The translations under genes were made by a program, and so were the position numbers. From a bacterium (lineage in GTDB: Bacteria > Planctomycetota > JAFGQW01): DNA of 64,000 nucleotides. Below, one piece after another: positions 33,524 through 42,380 of the stretch. The notes beneath the pieces are model-generated. The model made no database searches, was not told where the DNA came from, and saw only the letters and a list, made by a program, of their open reading frames with translations. Every line of letters starts with the position of its first letter. The stretch's first letter is position 1. The DNA lies in NCBI GenBank assembly GCA_030426805.1, contig JAUHXU010000003.1, positions 729,488-793,487 of the forward strand. Direction: 5' to 3'.

Positions 33524-33529
33524 GCGCCG

Positions 33530-33916
33530 ATGCTCGACCTGAAGCACCTCGTTTTCGTGATGCTCGGCGGTGGCCTCGGATCCGGGGCACGCTACGCGAT
33601 CGGCATCGCGCTGGGACGCGTCGGCAGCGACTTCCCATGGGCGACGTTCGGGGTCAACGTCGTCGGCTGCCTCGCGTTCGGCGGCGCGTTCGGGTTCGTG
33701 CAAGCGCGCGGGGGGGCCGGCAGCGCGTGGGCGGTGTTCCTGCTCGCCGGCGTGCTGGGCGGGTTCACGACGTTCTCGAGCTTCGGATTCGAGACGATCA
33801 CGCTACTCGCGCGAGACCGAATCGGCACGGCGACGCTCTACGCGCTCGCGAGTCTCGTCGTCGGGCTCGCGGCGGTGTGGGCAGGGCTCAGAATCGGCGG
33901 AGCGGGGCCGCTCTAG
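33530..33916 (+). CDS. crcB: Fluoride-specific channel CrcB/Fluc
   Basis: This 128-residue protein has four membrane helices and exports fluoride down its gradient as a dual-topology dimer. GGGLGSGARYAIG at the start, FGVNVVGCLAFG and AGVLGGFTTFSSFGFET match the Fluc signature (GGxxGAxxRY, N-G and the GGxTTFSTF break in helix 3 that coordinates sodium). Length is normal. No fluoride riboswitch is evident in the 150 bases upstream. Its stop overlaps the convergent gene by four bases. Confidence 0.93.
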   Translation: MLDLKHLVFVMLGGGLGSGARYAIGIALGRVGSDFPWATFGVNVVGCLAFGGAFGFVQARGGAGSAWAVFLLAGVLGGFTTFSSFGFETITLLARDRIGTATLYALASLVVGLAAVWAGLRIGGAGPL

Positions 33917-34116
33917 ACGCCGACCGTCTCCTCTTCCTCGTCCTCGGCGTAGACCTCCATGCCGAGGTAGGGGATCGCGCGAACGATGTCTTCGACGCAG
34001 AGACGATCCTCGGTCCTGTGGTGGGCCGAGTCGCCGACGGGCAGCAGGTCGAGCAAGTGGCGCTCGTGCTGTCCGGGCGTGAGGTCGCCGCGGTGGCGGC
34101 GGTGAACACGTGTCAT
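33913..34116 (-). CDS. Small acidic-tail protein of unknown function
   Basis: From ATG 34116, with GAGAGGAG upstream, this gives 67 residues: a basic start (MTRVHRRHRG), a His-rich middle (GQHERHLLDLLPVGDSAHHR) and a very acidic end (YAEDEEEETVGV). No membrane segment or signal is present. It is real on the evidence of the ribosome site and sequence balance, but no family was recognised. It converges on crcB. Confidence 0.6.
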   Translation of the reverse strand: MTRVHRRHRGDLTPGQHERHLLDLLPVGDSAHHRTEDRLCVEDIVRAIPYLGMEVYAEDEEEETVGV

Positions 34117-34189
34117 CGGGACACTCCTCTCCGGTGAAATAGGGTCAGGCGTTGCTTGTCGATAACGCAGCGCCATCAAGAGAGAAGTG

Positions 34190-34210
34190 CCCCGATCGTG
34201 AAGATTGGGG
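34190..34210 (-). terminator. Hairpin just after the lipoprotein stop
   Basis: CCCCGAT (34190-34196) pairs with ATTGGGG (34204-34210) over seven positions with one G-T, around a seven-base loop. It lies immediately downstream of the stop at 34213 on the minus strand. The following sequence has only scattered T residues. Confidence 0.45.
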
Positions 34211-34212
34211 TC

Positions 34213-34584
34213 TTACAGGCCCCACGCCTTGCGGTAGCGATCGAGCACCTCGCGCTCGGCGCCGCGCAGCGTCAGGCCGTTCGGGCCGGCGCCGACGAGC
34301 GTGACGCTCTTGGCCGGCTCGCCGACGCGCTGGAACTCGGCCAACGCCTCCGAGCCCTCCTCGAACACCCACAGGCGCCCGTCCTCCATGAACACTTTGA
34401 AGCCCGGCTTCACGTAGTCCGCCGCCGCGTTCGCCGCGTCCATGCCCGCCTTCTTCGCGGTGTCCATCATGTCGGTCGACTCGACCTTCGCGTTCTCGGC
34501 GGTGCCTTCGGTCGACGACTTCGACGACTCACACCCGGTGACGAACGCGATCAGCGCGATCAGCGCGACGATGTTCCACTTCAT
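34213..34584 (-). CDS. Small lipoprotein downstream of pstB
   Basis: This 123-residue protein has a signal peptide with lipobox FVTGC (Cys18), a short Ser/Glu/Lys linker (ESSKSSTEGTAENAKVESTD), an Ala-rich helix and a small C-terminal fold (FKVFMEDGRLWVFEEGSEAL). The gene begins 34 bases after the stop of pstB on the same strand, so it may be the last gene of the pst operon. It belongs to an unrecognised family; a role in phosphate uptake is only suggested by position. Confidence 0.7.
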   Translation of the reverse strand: MKWNIVALIALIAFVTGCESSKSSTEGTAENAKVESTDMMDTAKKAGMDAANAAADYVKPGFKVFMEDGRLWVFEEGSEALAEFQRVGEPAKSVTLVGAGPNGLTLRGAEREVLDRYRKAWGL

Positions 34585-34618
34585 TCAGATCATTCCCTTC
34601 CAAAGCCGGCCGCTCGGG

Positions 34619-35500
34619 TTACCCGAATCGGCCCGTGATGTAGTCGCTGGTCTCGCCCAGCCGTGGTTTCGTAAACAGCTCGGCAGTCGGCCCGTACTCG
34701 ATCAGCCGGCCGAGATACATGAACGCGGTGTAGTCGCTGGTGCGCGACGCTTGCTGCATGTTGTGCGTGACGATCAGCACCGTGTACTCGCCGCGCAACG
34801 CGTCGATCAGGTCTTCGATCTTGTCGGTCGCGAGCGGGTCGAGCGCGGAGCACGGCTCGTCCATCAACAGCACTTCCGGCTCGGCGGCGATCGCACGCGC
34901 GATGCACAGGCGCTGCTGCTGCCCACCCGACAGGCCGAGCGCGCTCTCCTTGAGGCGGTCCTTCACCTCGTCCCACAGCGCCGCGCCGCGAAGGCTCTTC
35001 TCGCACACGTCGTCGAGCAGGGCGCGGTTGCGAACGCCGTCGATCCGCAGCGGATAGATCACGTTCTCGTAGATGCTCATCGGGAACGGGTTCGGCTTCT
35101 GGAAGACCATGCCCATCCGCTTGCGCAACTCGATCACGTCCACCGACCGGCCGTAGATCGAATCGCCCTGCAGCACCATCTCCCCGTCGATGCGGACCGA
35201 CGGAATCAGGTCGTTCATTCGGTTCACCGAGCGGAGCAGCGTGGACTTGCCGCATCCCGACGGGCCGATCAGCGCCGTGACCTTGCCCTTCGGCACGCGC
35301 ATCGACACGTCGAACAGCGCTTGCTTCTCGCCGTAGAAGAGGCGGAAATCGCGCACCTCGAGCACCGCCTCTTCGGTCGCGACCTCCGGGTGCGTCTCGG
35401 TGGGCGGCGTCTCGCCACGATCGATCATCTGCAGGCGCTCGGAGCGCGCCGCGGTTTCTTGTTGGCCCACCGTCACTTGCTCGCCTTCCATGAAACGCAT
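34619..35500 (-). CDS. pstB: Phosphate ABC transporter ATP-binding protein PstB
   Basis: From ATG 35500 this gives 293 residues. Walker A is GPSGCGKST, the signature is [14 protein letters not shown], Walker B is [13 protein letters not shown] and the switch is IVTHNM. The Q-loop is [17 protein letters not shown], a PstB hallmark. An N-terminal extension of about 45 residues precedes the ATPase core, which begins at [20 protein letters not shown]; the alternative ATG 35491 shortens it by three codons. It follows pstA by 18 bases. It powers phosphate import by PstCA. Confidence 0.95.
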   Translation of the reverse strand: MRFMEGEQVTVGQQETAARSERLQMIDRGETPPTETHPEVATEEAVLEVRDFRLFYGEKQALFDVSMRVPKGKVTALIGPSGCGKSTLLRSVNRMNDLIPSVRIDGEMVLQGDSIYGRSVDVIELRKRMGMVFQKPNPFPMSIYENVIYPLRIDGVRNRALLDDVCEKSLRGAALWDEVKDRLKESALGLSGGQQQRLCIARAIAAEPEVLLMDEPCSALDPLATDKIEDLIDALRGEYTVLIVTHNMQQASRTSDYTAFMYLGRLIEYGPTAELFTKPRLGETSDYITGRFG

Positions 35501-35518
35501 CACGTCACCGCCTGTCGA

Positions 35519-37267
35519 TCAGAACTGCCCCGAGACGAAGCGCCGGCTCAGTCGGGCGCGCAGCCAGATCGCCGCGAGATTGAGGGACGCGACGATCCCG
35601 ATCAGCAGCAACGTGGTCGTGTAGACCATCGGCTTGGCTGCCTCACTGTTCTGGCTCTGGAATCCGAGGTCGTAGATGTGGAACCCGAGATGCATGAAGC
35701 TGCGCTCGGGGTGGAGATACGGGAAGAACCCGTCCATCGGAAGCTCGGGCGCGAGTTTCACCGCACCGACGAGCATCAGCGGCGCGACCTCGCCGGCGCC
35801 GCGCGCCATCGCGAGGATCATCCCGGTCATGATGCCGGGCATCGCCCGCGGCAGGACGATGCGCTTGATCGTCTGCCACTTGCTCGCCCCGCACGCATAC
35901 GAGCCCTCGCGCATCGAGTTCGGCACCGCCGACAGCGCTTCCTCGGTCGCGACGATCACGACCGGGAGCGTCAGCAGCGCCAGCGTCAGCGACGCCCAGA
36001 GGACGCCGCCCTTGCCGTACGTCGGGTTCGGCAGCTTGGCCGCGAAGAACAGCTCGTCGATGCCGACGCCCATGATGTAGCAGAAGAACCCGAGGCCGAA
36101 CACGCCGAACACGATGCTCGGCACGCCTGCGAGGTTGTTGATCGCGATTCGCACCGCACTGACGATCGGACCGCCCTTGGCGTATTCGCGGAGGTAGAGC
36201 GCCGCGAGAACGCCGAACGGCACGACGAAGAGGCACATGATCAGCGTCATCACGACGGTGCCGAAGATCGCCGGCCACACGCCGCCTTCGCTGTTCGCCT
36301 CGCGCGGCTCGTCGACGAGGAACTCCCACCAGCGACCCGTGTAGATCCCGAGCTTCTCGGCGAAGCCGATCTGGTTCGCCGGATACGCGCGCACGACGTC
36401 GCTCACCTTGACGCGAACCTCGCGATCTCCGGTGGGACCGACGGTGTCGAACACGAGGTGATAGCGGTCGTTTTCCTGCTCAAGGGCGACGATCTCCTTG
36501 CGGATCGCCGCGAAGCCGGTCTGCGTCGCGGCGCGCTGCGTCTCGAACGCCTTCTTCGCCGCGCGGTAGTCGTCCGACTCCTCGCCCGACTCGAGGCGCG
36601 CCGCACGCATGTCGAGGCGCGCCGCCTCCACCGCGTGGTTCAACACGCCGATCTCGTCCTTCTCGAGGCGCTTGCGCTCGTGGTAGCGCGCGCGCGCGTC
36701 GCCGTGGTGCTTCTCGTATTCGGCCCACGCCTCGGCGGGCGTCGACGCCGTCGACTTGCCGTCGACCTCGAAGCCCTTCAGCTCGCCGTAGAACCGGCCG
36801 TTCTCGAGGCGCTCGACCAGGATCGCCCACTCCGGGCGCGACTCCTCGGTCACCGTGAAGTCGTCGATCCAGTTGAAGTGCTCGTTCGTGATCTCGTAGT
36901 TGCCGATCCGCAGCAGCCGCCGGACCACGACGTGGTCGGGCGCGATGGCCTCGACCTTCGCGCGCTGCTCGGCCGTCAGTGCTTTCAGCTTCGCCGGATC
37001 GAGCGCGTAGTCATCGGTACGGGTCACCTCGCCGAGCCGCACGTCGTCGCCGGCGGTGATCTTGACGATCGGATCCGGCCAGAACGTCGTGAAGCCCTGG
37101 ACGAAGACGAGCAGCAGTAGTCCGAGGATCATGAACAGCGCGACCGCGAGCGCGCCGCCGGTGAGCCACACCATCGGCTCGCCGTGCGCCATCAACGACG
37201 CCCCGCCACCGCTGCGACGGCGGCGGACTTGCTTCGGCTCGGTCGTCCGGGTCGTCTCAGAGCTCAT
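35519..37267 (-). CDS. pstA: Phosphate permease PstA with large periplasmic insertion
   Basis: This 582-residue protein is about twice the usual PstA length. Residues 1-32 are basic and cytoplasmic, and helix 1 lies at about 33-57. A periplasmic insertion follows to about 335, and its middle (about 190-275, with YHERKRLEKDEIGVLNHAVE) is coiled-coil-like. The permease part then begins (AIFGTVVMTLIMCLFVVPFG), with the EAA loop SYACGASKWQTIKRIVLPRA. The start overlaps the end of pstC by 11 bases. Long PstA forms are known in some Gram-negatives (Pseudomonas-type). Confidence 0.92.
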   Translation of the reverse strand: MSSETTRTTEPKQVRRRRSGGGASLMAHGEPMVWLTGGALAVALFMILGLLLLVFVQGFTTFWPDPIVKITAGDDVRLGEVTRTDDYALDPAKLKALTAEQRAKVEAIAPDHVVVRRLLRIGNYEITNEHFNWIDDFTVTEESRPEWAILVERLENGRFYGELKGFEVDGKSTASTPAEAWAEYEKHHGDARARYHERKRLEKDEIGVLNHAVEAARLDMRAARLESGEESDDYRAAKKAFETQRAATQTGFAAIRKEIVALEQENDRYHLVFDTVGPTGDREVRVKVSDVVRAYPANQIGFAEKLGIYTGRWWEFLVDEPREANSEGGVWPAIFGTVVMTLIMCLFVVPFGVLAALYLREYAKGGPIVSAVRIAINNLAGVPSIVFGVFGLGFFCYIMGVGIDELFFAAKLPNPTYGKGGVLWASLTLALLTLPVVIVATEEALSAVPNSMREGSYACGASKWQTIKRIVLPRAMPGIMTGMILAMARGAGEVAPLMLVGAVKLAPELPMDGFFPYLHPERSFMHLGFHIYDLGFQSQNSEAAKPMVYTTTLLLIGIVASLNLAAIWLRARLSRRFVSGQF

Positions 37268-39842
37268 GCGACCGCTTCCGGAAGCGCAGGCGGACCACCT
37301 CGGCGATCGTGTTCAACACGAACGTGATCGCGAAGAGGACGAGTGCCGCGAGGAAGAGTGTGCGGTAGTGCGTGCTGTTCTGAACCGCTTCGGGAAGCTC
37401 GACGGCGATGTTCGCCGACAGCGTGCGGAAGCCGTTGAACAGGTTCATCTCGAGCACCGGCGTGTTGCCGGCGGCCATCAGCACGATCATCGTCTCGCCG
37501 ACGGCGCGGCCGAGCCCGATCATCACCGCCGAGAAGAGGCCGCTCATCGCGGTCGGGATCACGACGCGCACGGCGGTCTGCCACGGCGTAGCGCCCGCGC
37601 CGAGCGACGCCGAACGCAAGTGCTCGGGGATCGTCGACAGGGCGTCTTCGGCGATCGTGTAGATGATCGGGATGATCGCGAACCCCATCACGAAGCCGAC
37701 GACCATCGCGTTGCGCTGGACGTAGGTGTCGAACACACCGCCACGCGGGTCGACGCCGACGACCGACAGGAGCCCCGCGCCGACCACCGCGAGTCCGACC
37801 GCGACCGCCGTCGCGATGCCGAACTTGATGAACGACAGCGTCGCCGCCTGACGATGGGTGCGGCCGGCCATCGCCTCGCGCAGACGCGGGTTGATCCGCG
37901 AGCCGAGCAGGAACGCGACGCCGAACGCCGAGATCGGCAGCAACAGCATCACGAGGCCACCCATCCCCGAACCGATCTGACCGCTCAGCCACCGTTTGAT
38001 GTCGCCCGCGAAGAAGACGGTCTCCATCAACGGGCCGACGACGAGTGCGCCGACGATGCCGATCGGCAACGCGACGCACATCATCGGAAAGCGCAGGTGC
38101 GTCCACCGCAGGCTCTTCTCCCGCGGGAGCAGCTGCCACAGGTAGGCGCCGACCAGAAACGCCAGGGGAACCGTGACGAACAGCCCGAGCGCCGCCGGCA
38201 CGTAGTCCTCGATGAACGGCGCGAAGACGAGCCCGGCGAGGAAGCCGAGGACGACCGACGGGAGGCTCGCCATCAACTCGATCGTCGGCTTGATCGCCGC
38301 GCGCGCACGCGGGTTCATGAACTCGCTCGTGAAGATCGCCGCGAGCAGCGCCAGCGGCACGCCGAACAAGAGCGAGTAGATCGTCGCCTTCAACGTGCCG
38401 AAGACGAGCGGCCACAACCCGAACTTCTCCTCGAAGTCGTCGGTGCCGCTCGACGATTGCCAGACGTGTTCGGGTGCGTCGTACCCCTCGTACCACACCG
38501 GCGTGAACAGCGAATCGATGGTGACCGCGGGGTGGCCGATGTCGATCGCGCACGTGTAGAGACGGCCGTCGGCGATCGCCGCGAGCAGATCCTCGCGCGG
38601 CGCCACCGCGAGCGCGTCCACCGACGCGCCCTCGACCGCGGCGACGTCGAGCAGCTCTGCGCGGTTGGTCACGAACGCGAGCTGGACGCGGCCGTTCGCG
38701 TGGCCCGCCGCGAGCAGGCGCGCGCGCGGACAGGTCGCGATCGCCGTGACCGGCGACGACTCGCGGGCGAACGTGTGCGCGGCGACGAGCACCGACCCGT
38801 CGTTGGTCGTCGCCCCTTCCGGCTTGGTCAGGAACCACGCGCGAATCCGGCCGCTCGAGTCGCCGACGAGGAGCGTGCGCCGCCCGAGCAGCCACTTCAC
38901 GCACGTCAGCTCGATCGCGTCTTCGGTCAGGTCCGCCCGCTCGGCGACCTTCGCGTCCTCGAGGTTCCGCGAGTCGTAGCGGACCAGCGTGCCGTCGCGC
39001 CAGATCGCGTAGAACGCGCCGCCCTGTCCGACGAGGCGGACGAAATCCGGGATGCGACCGTCGAGCCGTTCCACCGGATACGTGCGGCCCGACGACTCGT
39101 ACTCGATCTCGCCGGTCATCATGTTCTCGGTCTGCTCGACCGAGCTGAGCTGCAGCGTGCCGCGTTCGGTCAGCGCTGCGAAGACCGGGCCGCGCGCGCC
39201 CTGTGCGAGGTCGATCTGGACGATCGGCGCGCCGTCGATCGGATCGAGCGCCGGCTGGATCGACGCGACGACGCGCTGCGCGCGGAAGCGCCCCTCGGCG
39301 GTTCGGAACACGAGCCCATCTGCGAAGCGATCGTACGTGGACTTCTCCATCGCACGCATCGCATCGGTGATCTCGTCGTCCCCGAGAAAGCGGCTCTCGA
39401 AGCCGATCGAGCCGAGCCGCACCGAGCCGTCCTCGAAACCGAACGCGACCTTGTTGCCCAGCACCGGGAACGACCAGGCAGTCGGCTTGGCACCGCCCTC
39501 GAACAAGGGATCGTCGCGGAGCGGCTCGCCGGTATCGAGTCGGCGGACGACGAGTCGTCCGTCGCGCTCGACCGACCATGCCATCGCGCGCGACTCGCCG
39601 ATCGAGAGGTGCAGCGGCGGCGTCGGGTCGGCGAGGGGGTTCGTCTTCTCCTCGACGACGGCCGTCCCGACGAACAGCGGGACCACGACCCATACGAGAA
39701 AGACGCAGACGAGCAGGACCGACAGGATCGTGCCGATCCCGCCGACCGTGATCATGAAGCGCGAGACCCGATCGGCAAGGCGCACGGACCCTCGGTTGCT
39801 CAGGTCGCGGCGGTAGCCGGAGAAGCTCTTCTGGTCGTTCAT
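37257..39842 (-). CDS. pstC: Phosphate permease PstC with large beta-propeller-like periplasmic insertion
   Basis: This 861-residue protein is far longer than the usual 300. Helix 1 lies at about 31-58. Residues 59-470 are periplasmic and repeat WD40-like units (VAFGFEDGSVRLGSIGFESR, LLVGDSSGRIRAWFLTK, LLAAGHANGRVQLAFVTNRA). The permease core, 476-861, has LKATIYSLLFGVPLALLAAI, IELMASLPSVVLGFLAGLVF and the EAA loop with SLGAGATPWQTAVRVVIPTA. It forms the channel with PstA. Start is ATG 39842 behind GAGGGG. The insertion may measure or bind something outside, such as PstS or an envelope partner. Confidence 0.92.
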   Translation of the reverse strand: MNDQKSFSGYRRDLSNRGSVRLADRVSRFMITVGGIGTILSVLLVCVFLVWVVVPLFVGTAVVEEKTNPLADPTPPLHLSIGESRAMAWSVERDGRLVVRRLDTGEPLRDDPLFEGGAKPTAWSFPVLGNKVAFGFEDGSVRLGSIGFESRFLGDDEITDAMRAMEKSTYDRFADGLVFRTAEGRFRAQRVVASIQPALDPIDGAPIVQIDLAQGARGPVFAALTERGTLQLSSVEQTENMMTGEIEYESSGRTYPVERLDGRIPDFVRLVGQGGAFYAIWRDGTLVRYDSRNLEDAKVAERADLTEDAIELTCVKWLLGRRTLLVGDSSGRIRAWFLTKPEGATTNDGSVLVAAHTFARESSPVTAIATCPRARLLAAGHANGRVQLAFVTNRAELLDVAAVEGASVDALAVAPREDLLAAIADGRLYTCAIDIGHPAVTIDSLFTPVWYEGYDAPEHVWQSSSGTDDFEEKFGLWPLVFGTLKATIYSLLFGVPLALLAAIFTSEFMNPRARAAIKPTIELMASLPSVVLGFLAGLVFAPFIEDYVPAALGLFVTVPLAFLVGAYLWQLLPREKSLRWTHLRFPMMCVALPIGIVGALVVGPLMETVFFAGDIKRWLSGQIGSGMGGLVMLLLPISAFGVAFLLGSRINPRLREAMAGRTHRQAATLSFIKFGIATAVAVGLAVVGAGLLSVVGVDPRGGVFDTYVQRNAMVVGFVMGFAIIPIIYTIAEDALSTIPEHLRSASLGAGATPWQTAVRVVIPTAMSGLFSAVMIGLGRAVGETMIVLMAAGNTPVLEMNLFNGFRTLSANIAVELPEAVQNSTHYRTLFLAALVLFAITFVLNTIAEVVRLRFRKRSHEL

Positions 39843-39926
39843 GACCCCTCGTGATTCGTCGGGGCGAGACGAAGCCGGGACGGCCGAACGGCCATCCCGG
39901 TTCTCGTTGGCGTGCGGCGGTTTCGC

Positions 39927-40919
39927 TTACGGCTGGCCGGCGCCCGGCACCGCGATGCCGACCGCGTGGAGCTGCTTCTTCGCGACGTTCATCGGCACGG
40001 GCAGGTAGCCGTCCTTGATCACGGCCTCCTGACCCTGCTTGCTGAAGATGAACTTCACGAACTCGCGGCGAAGCGGATCGAGCGGCTCGTCCGGCGCCTT
40101 GTTCACGTAGAGGTAGAGGAAGCGCGACAGCGGATACTTGCCGCTGTAGGCGTTGTCCGGACGCGCCTCGATCAGCTTGCCGCCGTGCTTCTTCGCGAGC
40201 GGGATCGCGCGGACGTCGGCGGTCTTGTAACCGATGCCGCTGTAGCCGATGCCGCTCATGTCGCTCGCGACACCCTGGACGACCGACGAGCTGCCGGGCT
40301 GCTCCTTCACCGAGTCCTTGTAGTCACCCTTGAACAGCGCGTGCTTGCGGAAGTAGCCGTAGGTGCCGGACGCAGCGTTGCGGCCGTAGAGGCTGATCGG
40401 CTTCTCCGCCCAATCGCCGGTGAGACCGACGTTGCCCCACATCGTGCAATCGTCCGGGAAGCCGCCGGTGCGGTTCTTCGAGAAGATCGCGTCGACCTGC
40501 GGCAGGGTCAGACCCTTGATCGGGTTGTCCTTGTTCACGTAGACCGCGAGCATGTCGATGCTCGTCGAGAGCGGAATCGCTGCGTAGCCGAAGCGCTTCT
40601 TGAACTCGTCGATTTCCTTCGACTTCATCTTGCGGCTCATCGGGCCGAAGTTTGCGGTGCCCTTGACGAGCGCCGGCGGCGCGGTCGACGAGCCCTTGCC
40701 CTCGATCTCGACGGTGACGTTCGGGTAGTACTTGCGGAAGCCCTCGGCCCAAAGCGTCATCAGGTTGTTCATCGTGTCCGACCCGACGCTCTTGATCGAG
40801 CCCGACACGCCCTGCACCGGCCGATAGGTCGGCAGCTTCGGGTCGACTTTCAGTTGTGCGGCGCCGGTACCGGCGACGAGGGCGGCGACCACGGTCGCGG
40901 CCAGAGTCCTTTGCATCAT
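39927..40919 (-). CDS. pstS: Phosphate-binding protein PstS
   Basis: This 330-residue protein has a signal peptide (MMQRTLAATVVAALVAGTGA) and the PstS fold. SIKSVGSDTMNNLMTLWAEG, IEGKGSSTAPPALVKGTANF and RNAASGTYGYFRKH are phosphate-loop motifs of the type with several Ser, Thr and Gly backbone donors. It has no lipobox, so it is either a free periplasmic protein or bound through PstC. It heads the pst operon, with GAGGAG before the ATG pair (40919 and 40916), and is preceded by a Pho-box array at 40991-41023. Confidence 0.95.
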   Translation of the reverse strand: MMQRTLAATVVAALVAGTGAAQLKVDPKLPTYRPVQGVSGSIKSVGSDTMNNLMTLWAEGFRKYYPNVTVEIEGKGSSTAPPALVKGTANFGPMSRKMKSKEIDEFKKRFGYAAIPLSTSIDMLAVYVNKDNPIKGLTLPQVDAIFSKNRTGGFPDDCTMWGNVGLTGDWAEKPISLYGRNAASGTYGYFRKHALFKGDYKDSVKEQPGSSSVVQGVASDMSGIGYSGIGYKTADVRAIPLAKKHGGKLIEARPDNAYSGKYPLSRFLYLYVNKAPDEPLDPLRREFVKFIFSKQGQEAVIKDGYLPVPMNVAKKQLHAVGIAVPGAGQP

Positions 40920-40990
40920 CGATCTTCTCCTCTCAAAGAAGATGGGAGGAGGGCGCTTGTCGCCCCTACCTGCGACCGACCTCTAGCTCG

Positions 40991-41023
40991 GCAATGTGAA
41001 GAACGTGTAAAGAACCGATGAAT
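40991..41023 (-). promoter_or_regulatory. Pho-box array upstream of pstS (three 11-bp repeats)
   Basis: Read on the minus strand, three successive 11-base units share the core YTTYAYM. The second and third are CTTTACACGTT and CTTCACATTGC, and the first is ATTCATCGGTT. This is the direct-repeat layout of PhoB boxes (about 7 bases conserved, 4 variable). A -10-like TAGAGG sits five bases downstream. It precedes pstS by 72 bases. Confidence 0.68.
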
Positions 41024-41045
41024 GTCGGGACATGCCGGAGGACGC

Positions 41046-41438
41046 TCACGCAGCGGGCTCTTTGCCCGCTCGCCTCGCGTGGGCCCGGACCCGGCAGATC
41101 AGCTCGCGGACGCTGAACGGCTTCACGACGTAGTCGTCCGCGCCGGCCTCGAACCCCGCCACCCGATCGTTCTCCTCCGTGCGCGCGGTGAGCATCACGA
41201 TCGGCACGTCGCGCCAGGCCGAATCGGCCCGCAGCCTACGGCAAACCTCGATTCCGGACAGGTCGGGCAGCATGACGTCGAGCAGGACGACGTCCGGCGC
41301 CACCCCGCCCTCGAGCATCGTGAGGGCGTCGGCGCCCGAGGTCGCGAAGCACGTGTCGAACCCGGCGCGCCGCAGCCCGTACTCCACGGCCGCGACGATG
41401 TCGAGTTCGTCCTCGACGTGCAAGACCAGCGCTCCCAT
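41046..41438 (-). CDS. Stand-alone response-regulator receiver
   Basis: This 130-residue protein is only a receiver domain. It has the acidic pair at 10-11 (HVEDELDI), phospho-acceptor Asp54 in LLDVMLPDLSG, Thr in VMLTART and Lys in DYVVKPFSVREL. It resembles the PhoB receiver but ends before a DNA-binding domain could begin. It may compete with PhoB for PhoR phosphate, act on another protein or be a phosphate relay. It is read leftward towards pstS. A second Pho-box array lies upstream at 41573-41616. Confidence 0.9.
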   Translation of the reverse strand: MGALVLHVEDELDIVAAVEYGLRRAGFDTCFATSGADALTMLEGGVAPDVVLLDVMLPDLSGIEVCRRLRADSAWRDVPIVMLTARTEENDRVAGFEAGADDYVVKPFSVRELICRVRAHARRAGKEPAA

Positions 41439-41559
41439 AAGCTCCTTACCTACCCTGAAAAAGCAGCCGGAACAGCGAGGCGGGTAGACGGTTTGGTCGA
41501 AAATGTGCAGGGAAGGGTAACTGCCTGATCCACGCCCGCTGTTCCGGTAGCGTCGTGTT

Positions 41560-41616
41560 GAAATACGCCGTCGCCGTGAAGGGCGCGGTCAGCCGGCTGT
41601 GAAGTTCGTGTGAAAG
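41560..41616 (-). promoter_or_regulatory. Pho-box array and -10 between the solo receiver and phoU
   Basis: On the minus strand, TTTCACACGAA and CTTCACAGCCG (41595-41615) form two 11-base units, and a further CTTCACGGC lies at 41574-41582. A -10-like TATTTC follows at 41565-41560. The orientation points to the solo-receiver gene, whose ATG is about 120 bases further on. The phoU gene on the other strand may share the site. Confidence 0.55.
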
Positions 41617-41690
41617 CGGACGACTTCCGCTTGCCGGCGAGCGCGCTATACGTTGAGCGTTCCACTCGACGGACCGAAGGGAGCGACCCG

Positions 41691-42371
41691 ATGACGATCC
41701 ACCTCCACCGCGACCTCGACGACATCAAGAAGCAGTTGATGGATGTCGGCGCACTCGTTGAACAGGCGATCCGCGACGCGACGACCGCGCTGCTCGATCG
41801 TCGCATCGAACTCGTCGAACGCGTGCAAGCCGCAGACGACGCGATCGACGCGAAGGAAGTCCAGGTCGAAGAGACCTGCCTGAAAGCGCTCGCGCTGCAT
41901 CAGCCGGTCGCGGTCGACCTCCGCTACATCGTCGTCGTGATGAAGGTCAACAACGACCTCGAACGCATGGGCGACCTCGCCGGCAACATCGCGGCCCGTG
42001 CGGCCTACCTCGCCGCGCACGAGCCGCTCGAGTTGCCGGTCGACCTGCGCGAGATGGTCGGCGTCGTGCAGCGGATGGTGCGCGACTGCCTCGACGCGCT
42101 CGTGCGCAGCGACATCGCCCTCGCGCGCGCGGTTCTCGCCGCCGACGACACCGTGGACGACTTCAACCGCGAGATGTTCACGCGGATGCAGGACGACATG
42201 ATGGCCGACCCGCAGAAGGTGAAGCGGGCCGTGCACTACCTGTCGGCGTCGCGTCACCTCGAACGCATCGCGGACCTCGCGACCAACGTCGCCGAAGACG
42301 TGATCTACATGACCGAGGGCGAGGTCATCCGCCACGGCCGGGCGCTGTCGGTCGGGTCGGACAAGGAGTGA
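41691..42371 (+). CDS. phoU: Phosphate transport regulator PhoU
   Basis: From ATG 41691, behind GAAGGGAG, this gives 226 residues, all helical, in two PhoU repeats. The first metal motif is KVNNDLERMGDLAGNIAARA, and the second is YLSASRHLERIADLATNVAE. They correspond to the E/DxxxD clusters that bind Fe or Mn. PhoU helps hold PhoR in its off state when phosphate is plentiful. It is on the opposite strand from the pst genes, unlike the usual pstSCAB-phoU operon, and converges on phoR. A -10-like TATACG lies at 41645-41650. Confidence 0.95.
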   Translation: MTIHLHRDLDDIKKQLMDVGALVEQAIRDATTALLDRRIELVERVQAADDAIDAKEVQVEETCLKALALHQPVAVDLRYIVVVMKVNNDLERMGDLAGNIAARAAYLAAHEPLELPVDLREMVGVVQRMVRDCLDALVRSDIALARAVLAADDTVDDFNREMFTRMQDDMMADPQKVKRAVHYLSASRHLERIADLATNVAEDVIYMTEGEVIRHGRALSVGSDKE

Positions 42372-42380
42372 CGGGCCGCG

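Noticed and set aside
33379-33529. Fluoride riboswitch upstream of crcB
   Set aside because: The typical GGNGAUGG-type start and pseudoknot pairing were not seen, and the proposed start leaves no leader.
34442-37120. An 892-codon open frame on the plus strand
   Set aside because: It is antisense to pstB and pstA and has random composition.
37056-39854. A 932-codon open frame on the plus strand
   Set aside because: It mirrors pstC and the start of pstA, which have clear permease motifs.
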